From assembly GCA_964016875.1 (NCBI GenBank), contig OZ024724.1:35673786-35737785 (forward strand): DNA of 64,000 nucleotides. Reading direction: 5' to 3'. The notes under the pieces are model-generated. The model was not told the DNA's origin and did not search any database. It saw only the letters and a program-made list of their open reading frames with translations. The DNA comes from Fallopia convolvulus (lineage: Eukaryota > Streptophyta > Magnoliopsida > Caryophyllales > Polygonaceae). Shown piece by piece: positions 50,801-64,000 of this stretch. Positions within the stretch are counted from its first letter, which is position 1, and every line of letters begins with the position of its first letter. The translations under genes and the position numbers were made by a program.

Positions 50801-53800
50801 CAAAAAATGAGGATATTATCAAGCCAATAAGCTCATTTTGCAATACAAAATCAAGACGTACTGGATAAAAGCATGAATTCGAACTTTGAAACCGAATGCC
50901 ACATTTAGGAGTGACATTTACATGGACAGTTCATCGGACACTTAGCGTGCAATGTTAGATCACATGTCATTTTTTAGCCAAAATGAGAAAAAACAAGTGA
51001 ACTTTAAAGTAATCTAGGCAGAAGCATAAAGAATGAGGATAGTATCTAGCCAATAAGCACGTTCCACAGTACAGAGTCATGACATATAGGATAAAAGCAT
51101 AAATTCGAACCTAGAAACCGAATGCCACATTTAAGAGTTACATTTACATGGACATATCATCGAACACTTGGCGTAATGTTAGATCTGAAGTCAATTTTTT
51201 AAAGGCAAAGGGAAAAAAAACAAGTGAACTTTAAAGACATCTAGGCCTAAGCGCAAAGAATGAGGATAGTATTAAGCCAATAAGCACATTCTGTACTACA
51301 AAATAAAGACGTATCGAATAAACGGATAAATTCAAACCTTGAAACCGAATGCCACATTTATGAGTGACATTTACATGGACATTTCATCGAACACTTGGCG
51401 TGTGATATTAAATCACAAGTCAAATTTTAAAGGCAAAAGGAGAAAAAACAAGTGAACTTTAAAGACATCTAGGCATAAGCACAAAAAATGAGGATAGTAT
51501 CAAGCCAATAAGCAAATTTTGCAATACAAAATCAAGACGTATCGACTTAAAGCATAAATTCAAACCTTGAAACCGAAAGCCACATTTATGAGTGACATTT
51601 ACATGGACATTTCATCGAACACTTAACGTGCAATGTTAGACCAAAAGTCAATTTTTAAGGGCAAAACGAGAAAAAACAAGTGAACCTTAAAGATATCTAG
51701 GCATAAGCAAAAAGAATGAGGATAGTATCAAGCCAATAAGCACATCAGCACTACAAAATCAATACGTATCGAATAAAAGCATAAATTCAAACCTTGAAAC
51801 CGAATGTCACATTTAGGAGTGACATTTACATGGACATCATCGAACACTTGGCATGTAATGTTAAATCACAAGTCAAATTTTAAAGGCAAAAGGAGAAAAA
51901 ACAAGTGAACTTTAAAGACATCTAGGCATAAGCACAAAAAATGAGGATATTATCTAGCCAATAAGCTCATTTTGCAATACAAAATCAAGACGTACTCGAT
52001 AAAAGCATGAATTCGAACTTTGAAACCGAATGCCACATTTAGGAGTGACATTTACATGGACAGTTCATCGGACACTTAGCGTGCAATGTTAGATCACATG
52101 TCATTTTTTAGCCAAAATGAGAAAAAACAAGTGAACTTTAAAGACATCTAGGCAGAAGCATAAAGAATGAGGATAGTATCTAGCCAATAAGCACGTTCTA
52201 CAGTACAAAGTCATGACATTTCGGATAAAAGCATAAATTCGAACCTAGAAACCGAATGCCACATTTAAGAGTTACATTTACATGGACATATCATCGAACA
52301 CTTGGCGTAATGTGAGATCTGAAGTCAATTTTTTAAAGGCAAAGGGAAAAAAAACAAGTGAACTTTAAAGACATCTAGGCCTAAGCGCAAAGAATGAGGA
52401 TAGTATTAAGCCAATAAGCACATTCTACACTACAAAATTAAGACGTATCGAATAAAAGCATACATTCAAACCTTGAAACCGAATGCCACATTTATGAGTG
52501 ACATTTACATGGATATTTCATCGAACACTTGGCGTGCAATGTTAGACCAAAAGTCAATTTTTAAGGGCAAAATGAGAAAAAAAAAGTGAACTTTAAAGAT
52601 ATCTAGGCATAAACATAAAGAATGAGGATAGTATCAAGCCAATAAGCACATTCAGCACTACAAAATCAATACGTATCGAATAAAAGCATAAATTCAAACC
52701 ATGAAACCGAATGCCACATTTAGGAGTGACATTTACATGGACATTTCATCGAACACTTGGCGTGTAATGTTAAATCACAAGTCAATTTTTAAAGGCAAAA
52801 GGAGAAAAAACAAGTGAACTTTAAAGACATCTAGGCATAAGCAAAAAAAAATGAGGATAGTATCAAGCCAATAAGCACATTTTGCAATACAAAATCAAGA
52901 CGTACTGGATAAAAGCATGGATTCGAACTTTGAAATCGAATGATACATTTAGGAGTGACATTTACATGGACAGTTTATCGAACACTTGGCGTGCAATGTT
53001 AGATCACATGTCATTTTTTAGCCAGAATGAGAAAAAACAAGTGAACTTTAAATACATCTAGGCAGAAGCATAAAGAATGAGGATAATATCTAGCCAATAA
53101 GCACGTTCTACAGTACAAAGTCATGACATATCGGATAAAAGCATAAATTCGAACCTAGAAACCGAATGCCACATTTAAGAGTTACATTTACATGGACATA
53201 TCATCGAACACTTGGCGTAATGTTAGATCTGAAGTCAATTTTTTAAAGGCAAAGGGAAAAAAAACAAGTGAACTTTGAAGACATCTAGGCCTAAGCACAA
53301 AGAATGAGGATAGTATTAAGCCAATAAGCACATTCTGCACTACAAAATCAAGACGTATCGAATAAAAGCATAAATTCAAACCTTGAAACCGAATGCCACA
53401 TTTATGAGTGACATTTACATGAAAATTTCATCGAACACTTGGCGTGTAATGTTAAATCACAAGTCAAATTTTAACGGCAAAAGGAGAAAAAACAAGTGAA
53501 CTTTAAAGACATCTAGGCATAAGCACAAAAATGAGGATAGTATCAAGCCAATAAGCACATTTTGCAATACAAAATCAAGACGTATCGAATTAAAGCATAA
53601 ATTCAAACCTTGAAACCGAAAGCGACATTTATGAGTGACATTTACATGGACATTTCATCGAACACTTGGCGTGCAATGTTAGACCAAAAGTTAATTTTTA
53701 AGGGCAAAACGAGAAAAAACAAGTGAACCTTAAAGATATCTAGGCATAAGCAAAAAGAATGAGGATAGTATCAAGCCAATAAGCACATCAGCACTACAAA

Positions 53801-56800
53801 ATCAATACGTATCGAATAAAAGCATAAATTCAAACCTTGAAACCGAATGTCACATTTAGGAGTGACATTTACATGGACATCATCGAACACTTGGCATGTA
53901 ATGTTAAATCACAAGTCAAATTTTAAAGGCAAAAGGAGAAAAAACAAGTGAACTTTAAAGACATCTAGGCATAAGCACAAAAAATGAGGATATTATCAAG
54001 CCAATAAGCTCATTTTGCAATACAAAATCAAGACGTACTGGATAAAAGCATGAATTCGAACTTTGAAACCGAATGCCACATTTAGGAGTGACATTTACAT
54101 GGACAGTTCATCGGACACTTAGCGTGCAATGTTAGATCACATGTCATTTTTTAGCCAAAATGAGAAAAAACAAGTGAACTTTAAAGTAATCTAGGCAGAA
54201 GCATAAAGAATGAGGATAGTATCTAGCCAATAAGCACGTTCCACAGTACAGAGTCATGACATATAGGATAAAAGCATAAATTCGAACCTAGAAACCGAAT
54301 GCCACATTTAAGAGTTACATTTACATGGACATATCATCGAACACTTGGCGTAATGTTAGATCTGAAGTCAATTTTTTAAAGGCAAAGGGAAAAAAAACAA
54401 GTGAACTTTAAAGACATCTAGGCCTAAGCGCAAAGAATGAGGATAGTATTAAGCCAATAAGCACATTCTGTACTACAAAATAAAGACGTATCGAATAAAC
54501 GGATAAATTCAAACCTTGAAACCGAATGCCACATTTATGAGTGACATTTACATGGACATTTCATCGAACACTTGGCGTGTGATATTAAATCACAAGTCAA
54601 ATTTTAAAGGCAAAAGGAGAAAAAACAAGTGAACTTTAAAGACATCTAGGCATAAGCACAAAAAATAAGGATAGTATCAAGCCAATAAGCAAATTTTGCA
54701 ATACAAAATCAAGACGTATCGACTTAAAGCATAAATTCAAACCTTGAAACCGAATGCCACATTTATGAGTGACATTTACATGGACATTTCATCGAACACA
54801 TGGCGTGCAATGTTAGACCAAAAGTCAATTTTTAAGGGAAAAATGAGAAAAAACAAGTGAACTTTAAAGATATCTAGGCATAAACATAAAGAATGAGGAT
54901 ATTATCAAGCCAATAAGCACATTCAGCACTACAAAATCAATACGTATCGAAAAAAAGCATAAATTCAAACCTTGAAACCGAATGCCACATTTAGGAGTGA
55001 CTTTTACATGGACATTTCATCGAACACTTGGCGTGTAATGTTAAATCACAAGTCAATTTTTAAAGGCAAAAGGAGAAAAAACAAGTGAACTTTAAAGACA
55101 TCTAGGCATAAGCAAAAAAAATGAGGATAGTATCAAGCCAATAAGCACATTTTACAATACAACATCAAGACGTACTGGATAAAAGCATGTATTCGAACTT
55201 TGAAACCGAATGCTACATTTAGGAGTGACATTTACATGGACAGTTCATCGAACACTTGGCATGCAATGTTAGATCACATGTCATTTTTTATCCAGAATGA
55301 GAAAAAACAAGTGAACTTTAAAGACATCTAGGCAGAAGCATAAAGAATGAGGATAGTATCTAGCCAATAAGCACGTTCTACAGTACAAAGTCATGACATT
55401 TCGGATAAAAGCATAAATTCGAACCTAGAAACCGAATGCCACATTTAAGAGTTACATTTACATGGACATATCATCGAACACTTGGCGTAATGTTAGATCT
55501 GAAGTCAATTTTTTAAAGGCAAAGGGAAAAAAAACAAGTGAACTTTAAAGACATTTCGGCCTAAGCACAAAGAATGAGGATAGTATTAAGCCAATAAGCA
55601 CATTCTGCACTACAAAATAAAGACGTATCGAATAAAAGGATAAATTCAAACCTTGAAACTGAATGCCACATTTTCGAGTGACATTTACATGGACATTTCA
55701 TCGAACACTTGGCGTGTGATATTAAATCACAAGTCAAATCTTAAAGGCAAAAGGAGAAAAAACAAGTGAACTTTAAAGACATCTAGGCATAAGCACAAAA
55801 AATGAGGATAGTATCAAGCCAATAAGCAAATTTTGCAATACAAAATCAAGACGTATCGACTTAAAGCATAAATTCAAACCTTGAAACCGAAAGCCACATT
55901 TATGAGTGACATTTACATGGACATTTCATCGAACACTTAACGTGCAATGTTAGACCAAAAGTCAATTTTTAAGGGCAAAACGAGAAAAAACAAGTGAACC
56001 TTAAAGATATCTAGGCATAAGCAAAAAGAATGAGGATAGTATCAAGCCAATAAGCACATCAGCACTACAAAATCAATACGTATCGAATAAAAGCATAAAT
56101 TCAAACCTTGAAACCGAATGTCACATTTAGGAGTGACATTTACATGGACATCATCGAACACTTGGCATGTAATGTTAAATCACAAGTCAAATTTTAAAGG
56201 CAAAAGGAGAAAAAACAAGTGAACTTTAAAGACATCTAGGCATAAGCACAAAAAATGAGGATATTATCAAGCCAATAAGCTCATTTTGCAATACAAAATC
56301 AAGACGTACTGGATAAAAGCATGAATTCGAACTTTGAAACCGAATGCCACATTTAGGAGTGACATTTACATGGACAGTTCATCGGACACTTAGCGTGCAA
56401 TGTTAGATCACATGTCATTTTTTAGCCAAAATGAGAAAAAACAAGTGAACTTTAAAGTAATCTAGGCAGAAGCATAAAGAATGAGGATAGTATCTAGCCA
56501 ATAAGCACGTTCCACAGTACAGAGTCATGACATATAGGATAAAAGCATAAATTCGAACCTAGAAACCGAATGCCACATTTAAGAGTTACATTTACATGGA
56601 CATATCATCGAACACTTGGCGTAATGTTAGATCTGAAGTCAATTTTTTAAAGGCAAAGGGAAAAAAAACAAGTGAACTTTAAAGACATCTAGGCCTAAGC
56701 GCAAAGAATGAGGATAGTATTAAGCCAATAAGCACATTCTGTACTACAAAATAAAGACGTATCGAATAAACGGATAAATTCAAACCTTGAAACCGAATGC

Positions 56801-59198
56801 CACATTTATGAGTGACATTTACATGGACATTTCATCGAACACTTGGCGTGTGATATTAAATCACAAGTCAAATTTTAAAGGCAAAAGGAGAAAAAACAAG
56901 TGAACTTTAAAGACATCTAGGCATAAGCACAAAAAATGAGGATAGTATCAAGCCAATAAGCAAATTTTGCAATACAAAATCAAGACGTATCGACTTAAAG
57001 CATAAATTCAAACCTTGAAACCGAAAGCCACATTTATGAGTGACATTTACATGGACATTTCATCGAACACTTAACGTGCAATGTTAGACCAAAAGTCAAT
57101 TTTTAAGGGCAAAACGAGAAAAAACAAGTGAACCTTAAAGATATCTAGGCATAAGCAAAAAGAATGAGGATAGTATCAAGCCAATAAGCACATCAGCACT
57201 ACAAAATCAATACGTATCGAATAAAAGCATAAATTCAAACCTTGAAACCGAATGTCACATTTAGGAGTGACATTTACATGGACATCATCGAACACTTGGC
57301 ATGTAATGTTAAATCACAAGTCAAATTTTAAAGGCAAAAGGAGAAAAAACAAGTGAACTTTAAAGACATCTAGGCATAAGCACAAAAAATGAGGATATTA
57401 TCTAGCCAATAAGCTCATTTTGCAATACAAAATCAAGACGTACTCGATAAAAGCATGAATTCGAACTTTGAAACCGAATGCCACATTTAGGAGTGACATT
57501 TACATGGACAGTTCATCGGACACTTAGCGTGCAATGTTAGATCACATGTCATTTTTTAGCCAAAATGAGAAAAAACAAGTGAACTTTAAAGACATCTAGG
57601 CAGAAGCATAAAGAATGAGGATAGTATCTAGCCAATAAGCACGTTCTACAGTACAAAGTCATGACATTTCGGATAAAAGCATAAATTCGAACCTAGAAAC
57701 CGAATGCCACATTTAAGAGTTACATTTACATGGACATATCATCGAACACTTGGCGTAATGTGAGATCTGAAGTCAATTTTTTAAAGGCAAAGGGAAAAAA
57801 AACAAGTGAACTTTAAAGACATCTAGGCCTAAGCGCAAAGAATGAGGATAGTATTAAGCCAATAAGCACATTCTACACTACAAAATTAAGACGTATCGAA
57901 TAAAAGCATACATTCAAACCTTGAAACCGAATGCCACATTTATGAGTGACATTTACATGGATATTTCATCGAACACTTGGCGTGCAATGTTAGACCAAAA
58001 GTCAATTTTTAAGGGCAAAATGAGAAAAAAAAAGTGAACTTTAAAGATATCTAGGCATAAACATAAAGAATGAGGATAGTATCAAGCCAATAAGCACATT
58101 CAGCACTACAAAATCAATACGTATCGAATAAAAGCATAAATTCAAACCATGAAACCGAATGCCACATTTAGGAGTGACATTTACATGGACATTTCATCGA
58201 ACACTTGGCGTGTAATGTTAAATCACAAGTCAATTTTTAAAGGCAAAAGGAGAAAAAACAAGTGAACTTTAAAGACATCTAGGCATAAGCAAAAAAAAAT
58301 GAGGATAGTATCAAGCCAATAAGCACATTTTGCAATACAAAATCAAGACGTACTGGATAAAAGCATGGATTCGAACTTTGAAATCGAATGATACATTTAG
58401 GAGTGACATTTACATGGACAGTTTATCGAACACTTGGCGTGCAATGTTAGATCACATGTCATTTTTTAGCCAGAATGAGAAAAAACAAGTGAACTTTAAA
58501 TACATCTAGGCAGAAGCATAAAGAATGAGGATAATATCTAGCCAATAAGCACGTTCTACAGTACAAAGTCATGACATATCGGATAAAAGCATAAATTCGA
58601 ACCTAGAAACCGAATGCCACATTTAAGAGTTACATTTACATGGACATATCATCGAACACTTGGCGTAATGTTAGATCTGAAGTCAATTTTTTAAAGGCAA
58701 AGGGAAAAAAAACAAGTGAACTTTGAAGACATCTAGGCCTAAGCACAAAGAATGAGGATAGTATTAAGCCAATAAGCACATTCTGCACTACAAAATCAAG
58801 ACGTATCGAATAAAAGCATAAATTCAAACCTTGAAACCGAATGCCACATTTATGAGTGACATTTACATGAAAATTTCATCGAACACTTGGCGTGTAATGT
58901 TAAATCACAAGTCAAATTTTAACGGCAAAAGGAGAAAAAACAAGTGAACTTTAAAGACATCTAGGCATAAGCACAAAAATGAGGATAGTATCAAGCCAAT
59001 AAGCACATTTTGCAATACAAAATCAAGACGTATCGAATTAAAGCATAAATTCAAACCTTGAAACCGAAAGCGACATTTATGAGTGACATTTACATGGACA
59101 TTTCATCGAACACTTGGCGTGCAATGTTAGACCAAAAGTTAATTTTTAAGGGCAAAACGAGAAAAAACAAGTGAACCTTAAAGATATCTAGGCATAAG
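44845..59198. repeat. 24-monomer higher-order repeat, 2.6 copies (5448 bp each)
   Basis: Period 5448 bp, exactly 24 x 227. Copies: 44845-50292, 50293-55740 and a partial 55741-59198. Markers at 44962, 46097, 46622 and 47740 recur at +5448 and +10896, including a chance 63-codon minus-strand frame at 47740, 53188 and 58636. Comparison by eye shows almost no differences; one is T at 46023 against A at 51471. The period fails on the left at 44844 and on the right at about 59198, where aaaaagaatg becomes aggaagaatg and later variants diverge. Confidence 0.9.
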
Positions 59199-61271
59199 CA
59201 GGAAGAATGAGGATAGTATCAAGCCAATAAGCACATCAGCACTACAAAATCAATACGTATCGAATAAAAGCATAAATTCAAACCTTTAAACCGAATGCCA
59301 CATTTAGGAGTGACATTTACATGGACATTTCATCGAACACTTGGCGTGTAATGTTAAATCACAAGTCAAATTTTAAAGGCAAAAGGAGAAAAAACAAGTG
59401 AACTTTAAAGACATCTAGGCATAAGCACAAAAAATGAGGATAGTATCAAGCCAATAAGCACATTTTGCAATACAAAATCAAGACGTATTGGATAAAAGCA
59501 TGAATTCGAACTTTGAAACCGAATGCCACATTTAGGAGTGACATTTACATGGACTGTTCATCGAACACTTGGCGTGCAATGTTAGATCACATGTTATTTT
59601 TTAGCCAAAATGAGAAAAAATAAGTGAACTTTAAAGAAATCTAGGCAGAAGCATAAAGAATGAGGATAGTATCTAGCCAATAAGCACGTTCCACAGTACA
59701 GAGTCATGACATATCAGATAAAAGCATAAACTCGAACTTAGAAACCGAATGCCACATTTAAGAGTTACATTTACATGGACATATCGTCGAACACTTGGCG
59801 TAATGTTAGATCTGAAGTCAATTTTTTAAAGGCAAAGGGAAAAAAAACAAGTAAAATTTAAAGACATCTAGGCCTAAGCACAAAGAATGAGGATAGTATT
59901 AAGCCAATACGCACATTCTGCACTACAAAATCAAGACGTATCGAATAAAAGCATAAATTCAAACCTTGAAACCGAATGCCACATTTATGAGTGACATTTA
60001 CATGGACATTTCATCGAACACTTGGCGTGCAATGTTAGACCAAAAGTCAATTTTGAAGGGAAAAATGAGAAAAAACAAGTGAACTTTAAAGATATCTAGG
60101 CATAAACATAAAGAATGAGGATATTATCAAGCCAATAAGCACATTCAGCACTACAAAATCAATATGTATCGAAAAAAGCATAAATTCAAACCTTGAAACC
60201 GAATGCCACATTTAGGAGTGACATTTATATGGACATTTCATCGAACACTTGGCATGTAATGTTAAATCACAAGTCAATTTTTAAAGGCAAAAGGAGAAAA
60301 AACAAGTGAATTTTAAAGGCATGTAGGCATAAGCAAAAAAAATGAGTATAGTATCAAGCCAATAATCACATTTTGCAATACAAAATCAAGACGTACTAGA
60401 TAAAAGCATGGATTCGAACTTTGAAACCGAATGCCACATTTAGGAGTGACTTTTACCTGAACAGTTCATTGAACACTTGGCGTGCAATGTTAGATCACAT
60501 GTCATTTTTTAGCCAGAGAAAAAACAAGTGAACTTTAAAGACATCTAGGCAGAAGCATAAAGAATGAGGATAGTATCTAGCCAATAAGCACGTTCTACAG
60601 TACAAAGTCATGACATATCGGATAAAAGCATAAATTCGAACCTAGAAACCGAATGCCACATTTAGGAGTTACATTTACATGGACATTTCATCGAACACTT
60701 GGCGTGCAATGTTAGCTCTCATGTCAGTTTTTTAAAGGCAAAAGTAGAAAAAACAAGTGACTTTAAAGACATCTAGGCATAAGCACAAAGAATGAGGATA
60801 GTATCAGGCCAATAAGCCCATTTTGCACTAATAAATCAAGACGTATCGAATAAAAGCATAAATTCGAACCTAGAAACCAAATGCCACATTTATGAGTGAC
60901 ATTTAGATGGACATTTCATTGAACACTTGGCGTGGAATGTTAGACCAAAAGTCAATTTTTAAGGGCAAAACGAGAAAAAACAAGTGAACTTTAAAGATAT
61001 CTAGGCATAAGCACAAAAATGAGGATAGTATCAAGCCAATAAGCACATTTTGCAATACAAAATCAAGACGTATCGAATTAAAGCATAAATTCAAACCTTG
61101 AAACCGAAAGCGACATTTATGAGTGACATTTACATGGACATTTCATCGAACACTTGGCGTGCAATGTTAGACCAAAAGTTAATTTTTAAGGGCAAAACGA
61201 GAAAAAACAAGTGAACCTTAAAGATATCTAGGCATAAGCAAAAAGAATGAGGATAGTATCAAGCCAATAAG

Positions 61272-63988
61272 CACGTTCTACAGTACAAAATAAAGACATG
61301 TCGGATAAAAGCATAAATTCGAACCTAGAAACCGAATGCCACATTTAGGAGTTACATTTACATGGACATTTCATCGAACACTTGGCGTGCAATGTTAGCT
61401 CTCATGTCAGTTTTTTAAAGGCAAAAGTAGAAAAAATAAGTGACTTTAAAGACATCTAGGCATAAGCACAAAGAATGAGGATAGTATCAGGCCAATAAGC
61501 CCATTTTGCACTAATAAATCAAGACCGATCGAATAAATGCATAAATTCGAACCTAGAAACCGAATGCCACATTTAGGAGTGACGTTTACATGGACATTTC
61601 ATCGAACACTAGGCGTGCAATGTTAGATAACAAGTCATTTTAAAGGCTAAAGGAGAAAAAACAAGTGAACTTTAAAGACATCTAGCCATAAGCACAAAAA
61701 ATGAGGATAGTATCAAGCCAATAAGTACGTTTTGAACTACATATTCAAGACCGATCGAATAAATGCAAAATTTCGAACCTAGAAACCGAATGCCACATTT
61801 AGGAGTGACATTTACATGGACATTTCATCGAACACTAGGCGTGCAATGTTAGATCACAAGTTAATTTTAAAGGCAAAAGGAGAATAAACAAGGGAACTTT
61901 GAAGACACCTAAGGATAACCATAAAGAATGAGGATAGTATCAAGCCAATAAGCGCATTCTGCACTACAAAATCAAGATTAATCGAATAAACACCTAAATT
62001 CGAACCTAGAAACCGAATGCCACATTTTAGAGTGATTTTTACATGGAAATTTCATCGAACACTTGGCGTGCAATGTTAGATCACAAGTCATTTTAAAAGC
62101 AAAAGGAGAAAAAACAAGTGGACTTAAAAGGCATCTAGGAATAGGCACAAAGAATGAGGATAGGATCAAGCCAATAAGCACATTCTGCACTACAAAATCA
62201 AGACCGATCGAATAAAAGCATGAATTCGAACCTAGAAACCGAATGCCATATTTAGGAGTGACATTTACATGGAGACTTCATCTAACACTTGGCGTGCAAT
62301 GTTAAATCACAAGTCTATTTTGAAATGCAAAAGTAGAAAAAACAAGTGAACTTTAAAGACATCTAGGCCTAAGTATAAAGAATGAGGATACTATCAAGCC
62401 AATAAGCACGTTTTGTAGTACAAAATCGAAACGTATCGGATAAAATCATGATTCGAACCTGGAAACCGAATGCCATATTTAGGAGTGACATTTATATGGA
62501 CATTTTCATCGAACACTTGGCGTGCAATGTTAGATAACAAGTCCTTTTTAGACCAAATTAGAAAAAAAGGGAACTTTAAAGACATCGAGGCATAAGCAGA
62601 AAGAATGATGATAGTATCTAGCCAATAAGCACGTTCTACAGTACAAAATCAAGACATATCGGATAAAAGCATAAATTCGAACCTAGAAACCGAATGCCAC
62701 ATTTAGGAGATGCATTTACATGGACATTTCATCGAACACTTGGCGTGCAATATTAGCTCTCAAGTCAGTTTTTTAAAGGAAAAAGTAGAAAAAAGAAGTG
62801 ACTTTAAAGACATCTAGGCATAAGCACAAAGAATGAGGACAGTATCAAGCCAATAAGCCCATTTTGCACTAGAAAATCAAGACCGATCGAATAAATGCAT
62901 AAATTCGAACCTAGAAACCAAATGCCACATTTAGGAGTGACCTTTACATGGACATTTCCTCGAACACTAGGCGTGCAATGTTAGATAACAAGTCATTTTA
63001 AAGGCAAAAGGAGAAAAAACAAGTGAACTTTAAAGACATCTAGGCATAAGCACAAAGAATGAGGATAGTATCAAACCAATAAGTACATTTTGCACTACAT
63101 AATCAAGACCAATCGAATAAATGCATAAATTTGAACCTAGAAACCGAATGCCACATTTAGGAGTGACATTTACATGGACATTTCATCGAACTAGGCGTGC
63201 AATGTTAGATCACAAGTTAATTTTAAAGGCAAAAGGAGAATAAACAAGTGAACTTTGAAGAAACCTAGGTATAACCATAAAGAATGAGGATAGTATCAAG
63301 CCAATAAACACATTCTGCACTACCAAATAAAGACTAGTCGAATAAAAGCAAAAATTTGAACATAGAAATCGAATGCCACATTTTGGAATGATTTTTACAT
63401 GGAAATTTCATCGAACACTTAGCGTGCAATGTTAGATCACAAGTCATTTTAAAAGCAAAAGGAGAAAAAACAAGTGGACTTAAAAGACATCTAGGTATAA
63501 GCACAAAGAATGAGGGTATTATCAAGCCAATAAGCACATTCTGCACTACAAACTCAAGATCGATCGAATAAAAGTATGAATTCGAACCTAGAAACCGAAT
63601 GCCATATTTAGGAGTGACATTTACATGGAGATTTCATTGAACACTTGGCATGCAATGTTAGATCACAAGTTAATTTTTAATGGGAAAAGGAGAAAAAACA
63701 AGTGAACTTTAATGACATCTAGGCATGAGCACAAAGAATATGGATAGTATCAAGCCAATAAGCACATTCTACACTACAAAATCAAGACCTATCGAATAAA
63801 AGCATAAATTCGAACCTAGAAACCGAAGGCCACTTTTAGGAGTGACAATTACAAGGACATTTTATAGAACACTTGACATGCAATGTTAGATCACAAGTTA
63901 TTTTTAGGGCAAAATGAGAAAAAACAAGTGAGCTTTAAACACATCTAGTCAAAAGCATAAAGAACGAGGATATTATCAAGTCAATAAG
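61272..63988. repeat. 6-monomer higher-order repeat at the right edge (1358 bp)
   Basis: The phrase cacgttct recurs at 61272, 62630 and 63989. The ttagctctca variant recurs at 61394 and 62752, and gaccgatcgaataaatgc at 61523 and 62881, all about 1358 bp apart (6 monomers minus 4 bp). The copies differ at many sites, so this register is older than the 24-monomer block. A 3-monomer step of 683 bp is also visible between 60711 and 61394. Confidence 0.75.
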
Positions 63989-64000
63989 CACGTTCTGCCC

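Larger units (their letters stand above)
24215..64000. repeat. Main 227-bp satellite array
   Basis: Nearly 40 kb (about 175 monomers) in one orientation with no transposon. The base composition is AT-rich and each monomer carries the same ordered landmarks as the left flank. 24215-30330 is diverged like the left flank (deletions near 26170 and 28988). 30.3-59.2 kb is organised in higher-order repeats. 59.2-64 kb is again more diverged with its own 6-monomer register. No gene, promoter or RNA gene is supported. The scale and homogeneity suggest a centromeric or other major heterochromatic satellite; this is inference. Confidence 0.95.

Noticed and set aside
47740..58827. Identical 63-codon minus-strand ORFs at 47740, 53188 and 58636, with relatives at 60903, 61978 and 63334, looking like a small gene family
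   Set aside because: They are chance open frames inside the satellite and recur only because the 5448-bp or 1358-bp unit repeats. There is no start context, promoter or codon pattern, and other monomers have stops in the same frame.
1..64000. CRISPR-like regular repeats
   Set aside because: Repeats are 227 bp, contiguous and without unique spacers, in a plant-type context. This is satellite DNA.

Overview
The window looks like heterochromatin of a flowering plant, possibly centromeric or pericentromeric. It contains no ordinary host gene, no rRNA or tRNA gene, and no CRISPR array. About 48 of the 64 kb (roughly 210 monomers) is one AT-rich tandem satellite with a monomer of about 227 bp. The rest is two LTR retrotransposons that landed in that satellite; the second appears to carry a further SINE-like insertion. 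The plant assignment rests on an Athila-type Ty3/gypsy element with a tRNA-Asp-like primer binding site and on a second element with the tRNA-iMet primer site usual in plants. I cannot name the species.

Layout. 1-7184: old, diverged satellite with internal deletions and a truncated trimer repeat. 7185-19346: a complete-length but coding-dead Athila-like element on the minus strand (3' LTR left, 5' LTR right, 5-bp target duplication CAATG). Its gag, protease, RT, RNase H, integrase and ORF3 can all be traced, but they are broken by at least five frameshifts and fourteen in-frame stops, thirteen of them TAG. 19347-20680: satellite. 20681-24214: a short plus-strand LTR element with no protease, RT or integrase, one gag-position ORF of 226 codons, and a degraded reading frame that continues into the LTR. 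Its right end carries a SINE-like insertion and a 149-bp tandem duplication with an 18-bp perfect palindrome. 24215-64000: uninterrupted satellite.

The satellite is the most interesting part. From about 30 kb it is organised in higher-order repeats (HORs): a dimer near 30.4 kb, two copies of a 14-monomer unit (3181 bp, 33.70-40.06 kb), 2.6 copies of a nearly identical 24-monomer unit (5448 bp = 24 x 227, 44.85-59.20 kb), and a diverged 6-monomer unit (1358 bp) at the right edge. Diagnostic variants recur at 5, 9, 10 and 14 monomer steps, and several abrupt breakpoints show segments copied from elsewhere in the array. The transposon-free homogenised core beside a transposon-invaded, diverged flank is the pattern expected of a satellite that expands from within. 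All repeat periods were read by hand from marker positions; boundaries are good to a few tens of bases.
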